This document shows, piece after piece, positions 27,965-38,975 of a DNA stretch of 64,000 nucleotides. The notes beneath the pieces were generated by a model that saw nothing but the letters and a program-made list of their open reading frames with translations, was not told the origin of the DNA and did not search any database. Each line of letters opens with the position of its first letter. The stretch's first letter is position 1. The stretch is from Echinococcus granulosus (Eukaryota; Platyhelminthes; Cestoda; Cyclophyllidea; Taeniidae). Where the stretch lies: positions 2,548,041-2,612,040 of the forward strand of contig NW_020170383.1 of the NCBI RefSeq assembly GCF_000524195.1. The letters are read 5' to 3'. Made by a program: the position numbers and the translations under genes.

Positions 27965-30047
27965 TTATCTGATACCAGCTTTAAAACGGAAATCGTTTAG
28001 TTCATCTTCGTCAGTGTCACCACTGTCACTATCATCATCTTCGTTTTCAACTTTGATGGAAGCACCTTCGGATTTCACAATTTTCTTCTTTGATATACTG
28101 GCTTCCTTTTGCATCTCCAATTCCCGGAACTTCTCCCACATCGAACTGAAAGGCAGTGCGAAAATAACCGAAATTTGCAGGATTCTGCGACAGCACGCAC
28201 TGACTAGGCTGTAACTATACATTGTGATACTACTTGTGCTCATTAGTAACGGTAGCGGAATTTCGAAAATAACAGCCTACCTCTGCAGGTAGACTTTGTG
28301 GTTAACCTACAGTTAAAATTTACTAGAAGAAAAGTAAGGATTAAACTTATCAAACAAAGTTTAAAACTTCGGGAAAGAAGACTAAAAACGAAAAAAATTA
28401 ACAAAAAGACTAGAAATAACACCAAGCTCACTTCATTTTACTTAAGGGCCAGCTACGATACGACAAAAGCTATAAGATAAAAACCACGCTCCAACAAATA
28501 CAAGTTTCAAATGATGAATGTAGGGAAGTCCGGTTAATCCAATCACAACCACCGAGGTATGAAAAATGGCATAACGAAATATCCAACATTGTGGTCAAAA
28601 TCCGAGGCATGTTTATTCACCAGAGCAGCAGTTTCAATAGCTAAAAAACTTACACAAAATACTTCAGAGAATTTTAAAGCGAGAACGATAATGACAGCTC
28701 AGGCCACATCCAGTCGACGTTAATAAATACAATAACGCCGAGTTAAATCAAGGTACTCCCAGAGCTTAATAAAACTCATAACGCGGAATAATTTAAAAAA
28801 GCCTGATTAATCGTCAATAAAACAGAATCCCTGATAAATAATTACAATTACAAATTGTTAACATGGATAAGTGAAACACCTAGGATTATACCTAAACATG
28901 TGCGAACTTACAGTGGTAAAATCCCAATGCGTATAATCAGTCCTTTTAGAGTACATTAAATCAAAACATTTTTAATGACTACTGAGGTAGAGAGATTATC
29001 CGAAGGCAAAAACGTCGCAATTTGAACAAGTTCAGAAAATACGAGCAATAGAAAAACAAAGGTTAGCATTGCCATCAAAGACGAAATTATAGACAGAATA
29101 ATCCTGAGAAGAATGTATAGGATAACAAGTGGCTTTTCGAGTCTGTGAACAATTAGCAAAATCTTGCTACCTATCAATAGGAAGAAGCACAGGTTTCAAC
29201 AAATAGGGCTCAAACACAAATCATTAGTGCATAACACAACTGAGAACTAAATAAGCGATCTCAACCCTTACCAACTAGGAATTCAATATCCATACTAAGT
29301 TAAAACTTACATCTGCTTATCAACCTCTGCTAAATTCCTCGCAACGACCATTTCCTCGTTATCTTTTTCGAGAATTTGCTCCAATTCCTACAATTGACAG
29401 ACACGTTTAAATACAGTTCAAATTATGGGTAGGAGAGAAACAAACCTGGTCTAGGGTTCCTACTTCTTTCCGGAAAACTTCCATTTCAGTGTCCATCTTA
29501 TCTTTGAAGGGCACGTTCCTAACCTCAGCGTCTCTGCGAGCATCATCAAAAAACCCTTCCGGTAATAAACAATTCTGCGTCCCTTCTTTCTCCTTATGTG
29601 GTGATCGAGAGGGGTCGGGAACCTTAAGAGAAAGCTTTTCTTCTTTCTTGAGATTTAAAGCTTCAGATTTCGGCACTACCACTTCCAACTTGGGGTGCTA
29701 GAATTTTGACAAATTATCACAGTTCATGAGAATAAAACAACTTTTGCGGGAGGTGTGTTGTCCTTCACTTGAGTCTGAATACGCTTAAGAGAATCAGTAC
29801 CGCGGATGGCATTCTGGACGGTGAAGCAGATTAAACGACAAACATACGTCTTTATGGGATTTACTTAAAACATGGGCTTTCCAGGTTATTTCTGATTTGA
29901 TCGGAATGCCACAAACAATGCACGAAATCTTCCCGTATGGGTTATATCTCATTTATGAAACTGTTTATAATGAACTTACTTAATGTGAGGATGATCGATA
30001 CGCCTAGTATTGCTCTTAGACGCTTTTAGCAGCAACCTCGCGTCCAT
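27965..30047 (-). CDS. ZNF830 (CCDC16/Omcg1)-type zinc-finger protein, six exons
   Basis: Six exons, in transcript order 30047-29980, 29947-29848, 29813-29742, 29697-29446, 29387-29311 and 28145-27965, join in phase to 750 nt (249 aa plus TAA). The N-terminal finger is CIVC...H...H (C-x2-C-x12-H-x5-H, residues 32-54), preceded by RRIDHPHIKYN, as in this family. The family signature LPEGFFDD is at residues 125-132, followed by FKDKMDTE. A Glu/Lys-rich helical region continues into EVDKQI and WEKFRELE, then an acidic serine stretch and a DFRFKAGIR end. Family members are nuclear proteins associated with spliceosomal complexes and needed for genome stability and early development in mouse; that role is inferred here. 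The protein is shorter than human ZNF830 (372 aa), mostly in the linker. Introns are 32, 34, 44, 58 and 1,165 nt. The ATG sits in a good context (ACCAATGG). The 44-nt intron has a weak GTTGTT donor. Confidence 0.92.
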
Positions 30048-30396
30048 TGGTCAGTTCGTTAAATCTAATGCACAACCACATCATTGAATATTTAAAACAA
30101 CACTGATGTAAAATTTTGAAATAACATTTTGGATTTTTGCAGAGTGTATTTTTTGTCTAAGTAGCTGCTTGGCCATTTTTATATTACTAGCAATTCAGAG
30201 ATGCCCGGATTTCCTACACCTGCTTCAGGATCCAGGCAACATGTTGCTAGCAAACGAGAACCCAGTAGTTGCACCACTAGTCCCTAGAACCTTACATCGT
30301 TGCACTTTTGGGGAAGGACCTACGACCGGTACTGACTAAAAGTCAACTGCACGATCCCAAAAGCTTCACGTGAGCACCACGAGCGGAGGCCAAATG

Positions 30397-30408
30397 CCCC
30401 CCCCCCCC
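30397..30408. repeat. C12 homopolymer
   Basis: Twelve consecutive C on the plus strand, so G12 on the strand transcribed for both neighbouring genes. It lies 60 bp from the assembly gap. Such tracts cause sequencing and assembly slippage and can form G-quadruplexes. Confidence 0.95.
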
Positions 30409-30468
30409 AAGACGGACCAAGGAAGACGTCATCGCCCAGAGACAGTATACTAACGAAGCTACGGCATG

Positions 30469-30568
30469 NNNNNNNNNNNNNNNNNNNNNNNNNNNNNNNN
30501 NNNNNNNNNNNNNNNNNNNNNNNNNNNNNNNNNNNNNNNNNNNNNNNNNNNNNNNNNNNNNNNNNNNN
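30469..30568. other. Assembly gap (100 N)
   Basis: A run of exactly 100 N in the WDR1 to ZNF830 spacer, close to a C12 tract and GC-richer sequence. True length is unknown. Confidence 0.99.
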
Positions 30569-30670
30569 GCCATGTTCGAACAAGAATTAGCTGATGAGGG
30601 AAATCACCTATCCCGGAAGGTATTACAAACCCAACTTCAAAGAATCCTTTAGAAGAGGAAAAATTCAAAT

Positions 30671-33600
30671 TCAGTTAAATTTCCACGTCCTCACGCAGGC
30701 ATCATGTCCCGTGCTGATGAGATCGTTGTTCGATTTCCATACCAACGCAGTAATCAAACTGCCTGGGTGAGCATCTACACAATGAGAGCACAGAAGAGTG
30801 AAACATATGATGAACATGGAAGGCAGAGCAAAATTATGTAGGCGCATCTGTTTATAATAAAAAGTGTTTTAAGGGCTATTTCAGTCGGCTGCAGTCACAG
30901 CACAGATCGCTATCCAACCGACCCAAACCATTCAATTCGCTGATAACTTGTCGACTAAGAAATCAGCCAAAAGCAGAACTAAAATGCGACTGAATCTAAA
31001 CAAAAACCTACTGCGGACTTCGCAGACCTTGGAGGAGGCAGTGGGACTGAAGACCATGATGGTGCAGTCGAGTCCGCCGGTGGCAAAGTGCCGTCCGTCC
31101 GGCGCCCATGCCACACAAGTGACGCGCGCCGCGTGCTCGCGCCAGTCCCGGAGCTGTGTCAGCTTTGGACTGCCTTTCGCCATGGCCTCGATCTGAGGAG
31201 AAAAGGACGGTGATGTCAATGATGGTAGGCGTCGTTTAACATAACTAAACAATACTGGTGATTTCACCCTTACCGCATCGTGGTTGCTGCAGAACTTCAC
31301 CCATATCTCATATATGATTCATAAATGATTTTTGGATGCGTTTCACAGGCATAGGATTCCTATCAAGACTCACGAGCGGAACTGCTTGGATTGAAATGAT
31401 TAACCTCTATCAAGTGAATTTGATAGTTACAGTACACTCAGATTGTCTCTGAAGACGCTAAGGTTTACGGATCAGGAGGCCAAAGTAAGGAAGAAAACTA
31501 ATTGTTCAATTTGGGATGAAGGCACACAACATCTTACGTCAACTCCATTTACTGCGCTACTGCCTCCATATCTGATTCGCGTGGCTCTTATAATGTTGCT
31601 CACACCACTAGCATCGCGCTCTTCTTTAATATCTTAGTCTGATGGCTTCGGAGGTTACGCATTAAGGGGTAACTTGAACATCACAAGAAAATTTACACTC
31701 TCATGAAAACGTAGTTTCATTCAAGGCGATGCATATAAGTCTCACCCAATTACTCAACCAGCATTAATATAGTCGGTATTTTGAGGAAAAGGAGCGGCAA
31801 ATCTAGTGACAAATAGAGACTAACCGATCTCCTATTCTAATCGCCTTAAATATGCGCATTGTGGGCATCTATCGAAGTCGTTCGAAGGAGAAAAAGATGA
31901 CAGATCTGAGAATTATTTCAATTTAGGATAATGAGGGATTGCGGTTTATCAAACCATTATTTAAACACCTTAAAGGTGGTATTAATTGAGGTGGTTGAAA
32001 ATGCCATTGAAATACAGATTTTTTCAACATAAGCCACTTTTAAAAACACTCGATGCGCCTCAAAATTCCCTTTAACCCAAGGTAGATGTGAGGAGTAAAA
32101 AAATGGGACCTTTCGTTTGCCAGAATAAAAATCATAAGGCCGAAGTCCAGCGATTCACGAAAACGGCAGTAAAAAGTGGATGGTAATTGGTAAATGAATT
32201 AAAGTCCTCTAACTTAAGCTAAGATAAAAATATTGAATTTACGGAAAATTACATATCAAGTTCTTGGCGCAATTCATATAACATGCCTATGCTGATGTAC
32301 GGATGAAGTTCACAGGAGCCACGAAGCTAGAGTTGAAGTTGACAATCGAGAACACATGGATGGCGCTGCGAAATCACCACCTATTTATAGAAACAAGTCC
32401 AGGCTACGATTTGCTGAAAAGTCTACAGCGTTAGCAAATTTGTTTGAGGAAATGAAAGATTCTCATTACAAAAATTATAAAAAGGAACTGTTTATCTTAA
32501 ACAGACGACATAACCATAAAGTATCACAGACGTAAAAGATGATGCCAGATACTACATCAAGATTAAAGGGATCCATGGGGTAGCTTATGGAAGAAAATTC
32601 TTAAAAATAGCCTTTCTAAGAAAGCGAGAGATTTGGAGAATGTAGAGTTGCTTTTGCAAAAGATGAAGTTATTTACAAAAGCATAGGTATTTTTACCTAA
32701 ACAAGCCTGTTACGAGGGAAATTAGAAGCTCTGAAGTAGACAAATGTCCTAGTACTTATGATTTTGGAGCCACATAAACGAATCCGTAAACGATATTCCA
32801 TTCCTGTTACAAGGAAAGATGAACGTATTCTATCTATTCTCCAGTCGATAAGTTACGAGAGGTGTGAAAGGAAAATAATCCAGAATTTTTCTAGAATCAA
32901 ACTAATATGTCATTACCTGTGATATCAAAGGGCCTATTGTTTCGGCTAAGAACAGATGACATGGAAGAAAAACGGGATAAAACGGGAGCACTTGATGTGC
33001 TTGAGTGAGACGGCAAAAAGCTCACCTTAAATAAACGCAAGTACCGATCGGCGTCACCCACAGCGAGGTGGACGCCATCTGGGGAAAAGGCCATAGTGGT
33101 GCATTCACCGGTCACCTTCTCTCCTCCCGTCGACGCTTTCAGGGTCCTCCCGGCCTCCGAAACTACGAAGAGTTCTACGCAGCCGTCCTAGTAAGCGAGG
33201 TGAAACACAGAAAGGTGAATTAAATCGCACTACGCCATCTTGGGAGAGTGTATGAAATTTCAACTCGTCATTCAGAAATGTTTAGAATTTAAATTTTTAA
33301 AAAATGTGTTCGTCTACTTATACAAACTGAGAAAAACTAGTAGCATGGAGCATATGCATGGTGGATCTTTGACAAATCACAGATATATGTAGAAGCCTCA
33401 TCCACTTTATTTTTCTAAAACAGCTTCACACAGGTCTGATTCTCGCCGAAACGTAAAAAATAGCGAAGCAAATTTCGCTCATATCAATCTTACGTAATAT
33501 GTAACTGCATTATTAAGAGTAGATAAGGTGGTAATTATTGAGATTCGAATCAATAAAACGCAATAAAACAAAAATGGAAATCCATTAATCATTGAAGTGC

Positions 33601-36600
33601 GAGAAATCATGAAAAAGTAGTTCCTCTGTCCTAAAAAGCGTTGAGACGAAGCTAGCTTTTCGCGCAATCACATAACAGTAGAATAAAGAGCATCTCTGGC
33701 ACCGCCCCTTTGAAGGCCGCATAAATCTTCATTTGAAAACGAAGCACATCAAAGGGTGGATACAATTTTATGTTACCGAGCTTTAGATCAATTACGAATG
33801 CTCATCCTCTCTTCAATGACCCAAAAGCCTAGTTCTGAACGAAGTGATGCAATAAAGCATATTCAAGAGGGACCCCTTGAGCCACCACTGGGAAGTTGTG
33901 GTTGACCGTCATTTGTCTCATCGTCTAAAAAAACTCCTCGAAAGCTCGATTTTATCGAATAAATGTCAGTAAGACAAAGTGAGGTACCCCATACTACCAG
34001 GAAATATGCCAAATAGCATCAGCCAATCATTTTCGCTAAAAGTGGCTTGCTTTGAGTGTAATAGTTTTGTCTCTTGTAAGGACTAACTTTTTCATAAAAT
34101 TTTCGGAATTTTAGAGCTATTATTACCAAATACCAGACTGAGGAAAATCCTGTCAGCACACATTAATATCGATAAAAGAAAATAATCTGTATTCCATAAA
34201 ATATCATTAAGGTCTCGAATATCATAAAGACTTGAAAAGTGACGAATTATTTTATTCTGCTCCAAAGGCACTGAGAGTGCCTCATCGACACCGCATGCAC
34301 ACAAGGAAAATGCTGGCGTCCACACCCACCTGGACGGCCAACAGCACTCAGTGCGCCAGTGGCCGTCTCTGTTTACAAAAAAGGTTTTTGGCATGCGTCC
34401 CTTTACTTTTCCTTACTTGAGATGGATTTCTTCTGGTTCCGAGGCTATGCGCATCATTTGTTTAGTTTCACAAATAGATTATTTACCACATGTCAAAAAC
34501 CATAAATCCAAGACATAAAACACAAGCTTGTTTAAGGAACAAGTTTAACTCTATGAAAGAGTCGACAAAAATGGAGTGGGTGCTAAAGACATCCTACCCT
34601 ATTAGCGCTAGCATTTTAACTTTCCTTACTATGACTGTTTTAGCACAGTGTGTAAATGCTGCAAAAAAAACAATGAATAGAGGACCAATACCCGAGTTGA
34701 GAACCATAAAACACCAGAAAAAGGGCATCGAGTGATTGTCTGCAAATTTAAAGCATGAAAGCAAGAGAACTATCACAAATTTAAGGGGTAATACCAGTAT
34801 GGCCACATAATTCTACTGCATTTGCACGGTGTATTAAAAGCCAGGAGTAAACGGTTGTAGTCGGTTTTACTATTACTTTATCTCAAAATTGCAAGACCGT
34901 GGGAATGGATGAGAGATGATCTAGATTGGTTTATTTTCTGGAACCGACTAGCACTTTGCCGTTGAGGTCAGGTTAATTATTCCAACAGCAAATCCAAGCG
35001 CATTAGCTACCATGGCAATGGTCAATAATCGATTTTCAAATTATAAACATATTTTCAAAAGCATAAACGAACCCCCCCCCCAAAAAAAAAAGCGGAACCA
35101 AAATATTTTCCATGGTTTTAAAACTGAAAGAAAGATGTTATAAACAGTTATTGCGCTAAGCAGGAAGTGACAAAACATTTGATCAGTATAATACAATTTT
35201 CACAGACTTCAGAGAAAAAGCCGTATAACACTGCCAACAAGAACTGACACGTTAATACTAACAATTGGTGTAATCCTATGGACGTTTTGTCAACTGGAAC
35301 TCGCTATGAGAAAATCTCATTCTGTCCATTTCATAGCCTAGGAACTATCTGGCAGGTGTACATAATCCATATGTACTTTTGGTAGAGGGGCGCGAGTGAC
35401 GCGAACGGGTAAAAAAGGACACAGATACCAGGGTAGATTATTTTTCACCAATGCAAAGGAGGATACACTTAACAAGGAAATCAACATTTGACATCAATAT
35501 TTCGTCTGAGCTAGATATATTCACGCTAAATAAAAACAAATTTCCTTGGTTTGTGAACTTAAAATGATTTTCAGCATATCAGTTGTATTGACCCCCACAG
35601 TTGCAGAATAGAATGATGAGCGGCAGCAGAATTTTCTCATAATCATAACGCAAAAATTAAATCAAGTAGTTCTTGAGTAGAAACAGAGTATTTCATAATT
35701 CAGGAAGGTGCATTCACTAGTCACCTAATTGGACAGACCAATGCGAACGATTTCACTAGCTTGCCAAGTGAACTCTTTCTACCACGTTCCCGCATTATTG
35801 GGAGAGGCATTTCATCCACAAAGAGTACCGGATGCCATCAATGCATAGGCCGCATAGTACGAATCAAACAGCTTCAACTCATAAAAAATTTGGTAAGCGG
35901 GCGTATTTAGTAAAAGGCGATCAACCTGCTTGAAATGATGTCAACAAACTTTTTGCAAAAAAATGTCACCGCGTCGCAATTTGAATACAAAACCACATCC
36001 CACCACTGGCTGCGTCTGTACCCATATAAGGCGAAACTCTTCCTCTTCCTTCTGAGACTGAAACGAAATGCGCGGAGAATGAGCGATCCACAAATTTGAC
36101 CGTTGGTTTGTACATTTACAGTAAGGGCCGATGAGAGTTCACGTTGACGCATGTATGTAAGGCTACCTACCGCCTTGCCAACAGCGACGAGATTCCCGTC
36201 CGCAGTTATGCATCCAGTGGTGGCATCGGGGCTGAGTTCGAGGGTTGCCAAGGTCGACGTAGATGCCTCGACAGCCAATGAGAAAGTGTAGAGGTGTTTC
36301 ATGCAGATGACGACCACCAGTTCATTGTTGGCTGCCAGACAAAGGCCACGTGGTTGGGAGGACACCTTTACGGATTGTCTAAGTAGGAGAAGCATTGAAG
36401 TGATGAGGATGATGTAATTTAATGCGAAAAACGCAAAGGAACTTCCTCATTATACACATAGGAAAACAAAAAGATGAAAACGTTAAAACTCTCCGATTTA
36501 TTGTGGTGAAATATGGGGAATGAAAAAGCTACCGAAAAATGTGCAAATACTAAATAAACTGGAAAATAAATAAACTAAAAAAGAAATAAACTAAACGTAA

Positions 36601-38889
36601 TGAAAACACTGGTAAGACGGTTAGCCTTTCTTTCAATGTGATCTCGCAAAGATGAATTGCGAAATGTCACATTTAAATATGCAATTAGGAAGAGTCTACG
36701 CACTGAAGTAAATGACAAAAAAATTATAAATGCTTGGAAAACAGAAGTCGATGGGAAATTGCAAACATTTAACTCCCAAAAGGAGGGCAATGATCTGCTG
36801 AAGGAACGAGCACCCGTGCTCGCACATCAAGGTCCAATTTGATAAGTCACAGATTTTGATGATGTTGGAATCAAGTGATAAGATCAAATTTACTCATTTT
36901 TTCGCATCTGTAGGTCGTAAATTATGCTATTAAATAAGGTTACGATACACAAACACTGCAGGGTCGACCACGACCATATTTGGGACATCGCACTGATTGG
37001 TCAATTGTCAGCCAATAAAAAAGCGGAGAATTTCACAGGAGCTCATGAACGCCAAAAGACACCATGCGTGGACGAATTCAGAGCCATTTCGAGGTCAGGA
37101 GTCAAAACCACACACAAACATATAAAAAAGCCATTTTCGAGGCTAAATTTAACAAAAAAACCTACTCGTAGGCGCGGTTGGAGAGCGAACTGAAAACAAC
37201 ACGGTCATCGACACCAGCAGAAAGGACGCGATCACCGCAAGTAACCACACCGTGGATGGCCGATTTGTGGGCTTCCTTGCCTTCAAAGGGCTCGGCCAAA
37301 CCTGTCACCAGGTTCCAGCGAACCATGAGACCATCGTACGACGCAGTGATGAGTTGCTCACTCGTGGTGGAGTAGCAAGCGCGCTGGATAGGACGAGAGT
37401 GACCAAACATTGTGCCCGCTGGAGCCTCCAATCTGGAACAGTCATCAGCGACGTCGAAGTAGGTCATAGCTCCGCCCAAACTGAGGGAGACAATCTTTCC
37501 TACAGTCCAAACACAGCCCAACTAAAAGAAAACAGTAGCACATTGCAAATGGGACCTCAGAGAGGTGTAGCAGAATTGCAAATGCTCCTCACCTGCATAT
37601 TGTCTAATTTATCCTCAAAAGCGTATTCATAGAGAAGATCATAGGGTTTCTCTGCACTCCAGAGTTTGATTTTCTTGTCAGCAGACACGGAAATGAGTCG
37701 TGCACCAGAGGGAGAGAAATCCAGCCCATAGATACCTCCTTTGTGAGCGGGTGACCCCAACTCACAAATCCAGTCACCAGAAGCGGCATCGTAGACGAAC
37801 ATCTACGGAGTTTTAGCAAAGGGAGGAAAAAGGGATAAAAGTACCTTTCCGTCTGAACCTCCTGTCACGAAGATGTCACCCTTAGGCGAGAATTTGCAGC
37901 ATTGGACAAAGTTGGTGTGGTCCTGTAGGAAACACAATTACACAATAAGGTGTATTCTTCAGAAAGCAGTGATTAACACCCACATTTATTGACACTGTGA
38001 AGAAAAATTACGGAGCCTGTAATGTTTCAACAAACAATGACAGGGCAGACAATGACGGAATCAAGGTACACTACGATGCTAGTGGGCAAACTTTCTCAAT
38101 AAAAAAAGCAGTTTTCAGTACTTTGCAACCAAGGATTGCACGCGAACAATAAGGAACGATGTCTGTCTTTATTAAAGCGCTGTCGTGGAGAAGTATTACC
38201 TTCAAGCTTCTCACGAACTTGAAAGGAGGGCCCTCAAAGTAACAAGCAGTGAAATCTTCACTGCCAGTGACCAAACGGAAGGGCCGGGTAGGTTTGAAGT
38301 CAAGAGAGTTGATGACTTTTGACATTCCGACAACTTCGCCAACCTCGGTACCTATTTCGGCGTTGATTACCTTACCGAACCTAGAAAATACTGCAAAAAA
38401 AACACAAAGTTTACTTCTCTCCACCCGCGCCACCCACTGCTATTCGCTGATTATCACTCGACCAGCAGACATCGTTGATGCAGGCCAGAACAGAGAATTC
38501 ATTCTTAAGTATATGCTCCTTCTGCGTTGTATCCCAAATGTGAAGCTTTCCTGATTTATCTAAAATGCAATCACCTATTTTTTTTAAAAGGAACTTGCCT
38601 CCTGATGCTACATAGAACCCGCTAGGAGAGTATTTGGCACACTGGACGTCAAAACTATGACCTGTGTACATGTCATTATCCATTTTAGGCTAAAAATAGC
38701 CGAAAAAAAGAACATACGGAAAGATCGCGAATAATGACATTTTTCTTATTTGGATAAACGATAAATCCCCCTTTCGGATGAGCTCCAATTATCACATGCT
38801 TGCCTCGTTCAACGTATGGGACGGCGGGATATAATTTGTCTAAAAGTGGGAGTCGACGCTATTTAAAACCTACCAAAACTCAAAGGCAT
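30671..38889 (-). CDS. Actin-interacting protein 1 (AIP1/WDR1), 12 exons
   Basis: AIP1 binds cofilin-decorated actin filaments in the cytosol and speeds their disassembly. Twelve exons in transcript order: 38889-38874, 38839-38718, 38689-38599, 38559-38415, 38380-38200, 37922-37845, 37802-37593, 37521-37166, 36378-36171, 33187-33026, 31192-31012 and 30774-30671. Joined, they give 1,854 nt, phase-consistent at all 11 junctions, for 617 aa (family about 605-615). Family landmarks in order: MPLSFDKLYP start; [114 protein letters not shown]; and the end [13 protein letters not shown]. These match the two seven-bladed WD40 propellers of AIP1, and no blade is missing. Intron lengths are 34, 28, 39 (GC-AG), 34, 277, 42, 71, 787, 2983, 1833 and 237 nt. 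The first exon supplies only 16 coding nt, and the start is fixed by alignment of the N terminus. Confidence 0.97.
38560..38598 (-). other. 39-nt GC-AG intron in WDR1
   Basis: The sequence reads AGGAG|GCAAGT...TTTTAG|AT. Removing it restores the conserved SGDKSGK of AIP1; leaving it in adds 13 residues with no stop or frameshift. The donor is GC instead of GT, but the rest matches the strong GCAAGT consensus typical of GC-AG introns. Confidence 0.85.
38690..38717 (-). other. 28-nt intron in WDR1
   Basis: The intron runs from GTATGTTC to ATTTTTAG, 28 nt in all. Its removal joins ...IIRDLS to [11 protein letters not shown] in phase 0, as the AIP1 alignment requires; keeping it shifts the frame. 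It has a pyrimidine run but almost no room for a separate branch point. Confidence 0.85.
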
Positions 38890-38944
38890 ATCCGTGACTC
38901 AAACAGGAAAGGGGGTCGAACTCCGATTGACGGCGCTAATCAAC

Positions 38945-38975
38945 CTACGGGGAAATAACCAAAGAATAAGAAGTA
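38945..38975 (-). promoter_or_regulatory. Possible splice-leader or 5' UTR acceptor upstream of WDR1
   Basis: On the minus strand a pyrimidine-rich run (CTTCTTATTCTTTGG, then TTATTTCCCCGTAG) ends 55 nt before the WDR1 ATG. It has the form of a 3' splice site with no obvious upstream exon. Flatworm mRNAs are often capped by spliced-leader trans-splicing, so this may be a trans-splice site; it could equally be an ordinary 5' UTR intron end or chance. Confidence 0.25.

Larger units (their letters stand above)
30048..30670. other. Intergenic region between WDR1 and the ZNF830-like gene
   Basis: This 623-bp spacer, gap included, separates the WDR1 stop codon from the ZNF830-like start codon on the same strand. 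It must hold the WDR1 3' UTR and any ZNF830 promoter or splice-leader acceptor. 30190-30470 is GC-richer than its surroundings. I see no AATAAA for WDR1 in the readable part; it may lie in the gap. Confidence 0.6.

Noticed and set aside
30589..30625. CTGATGA followed by a GGGA...TCCC stem, resembling a hammerhead ribozyme core
   Set aside because: The bases after the stem read GGAAG instead of the required GAAA, and no stem I/III pairing was found. Another CTGATGA near 30713 is WDR1 coding sequence.
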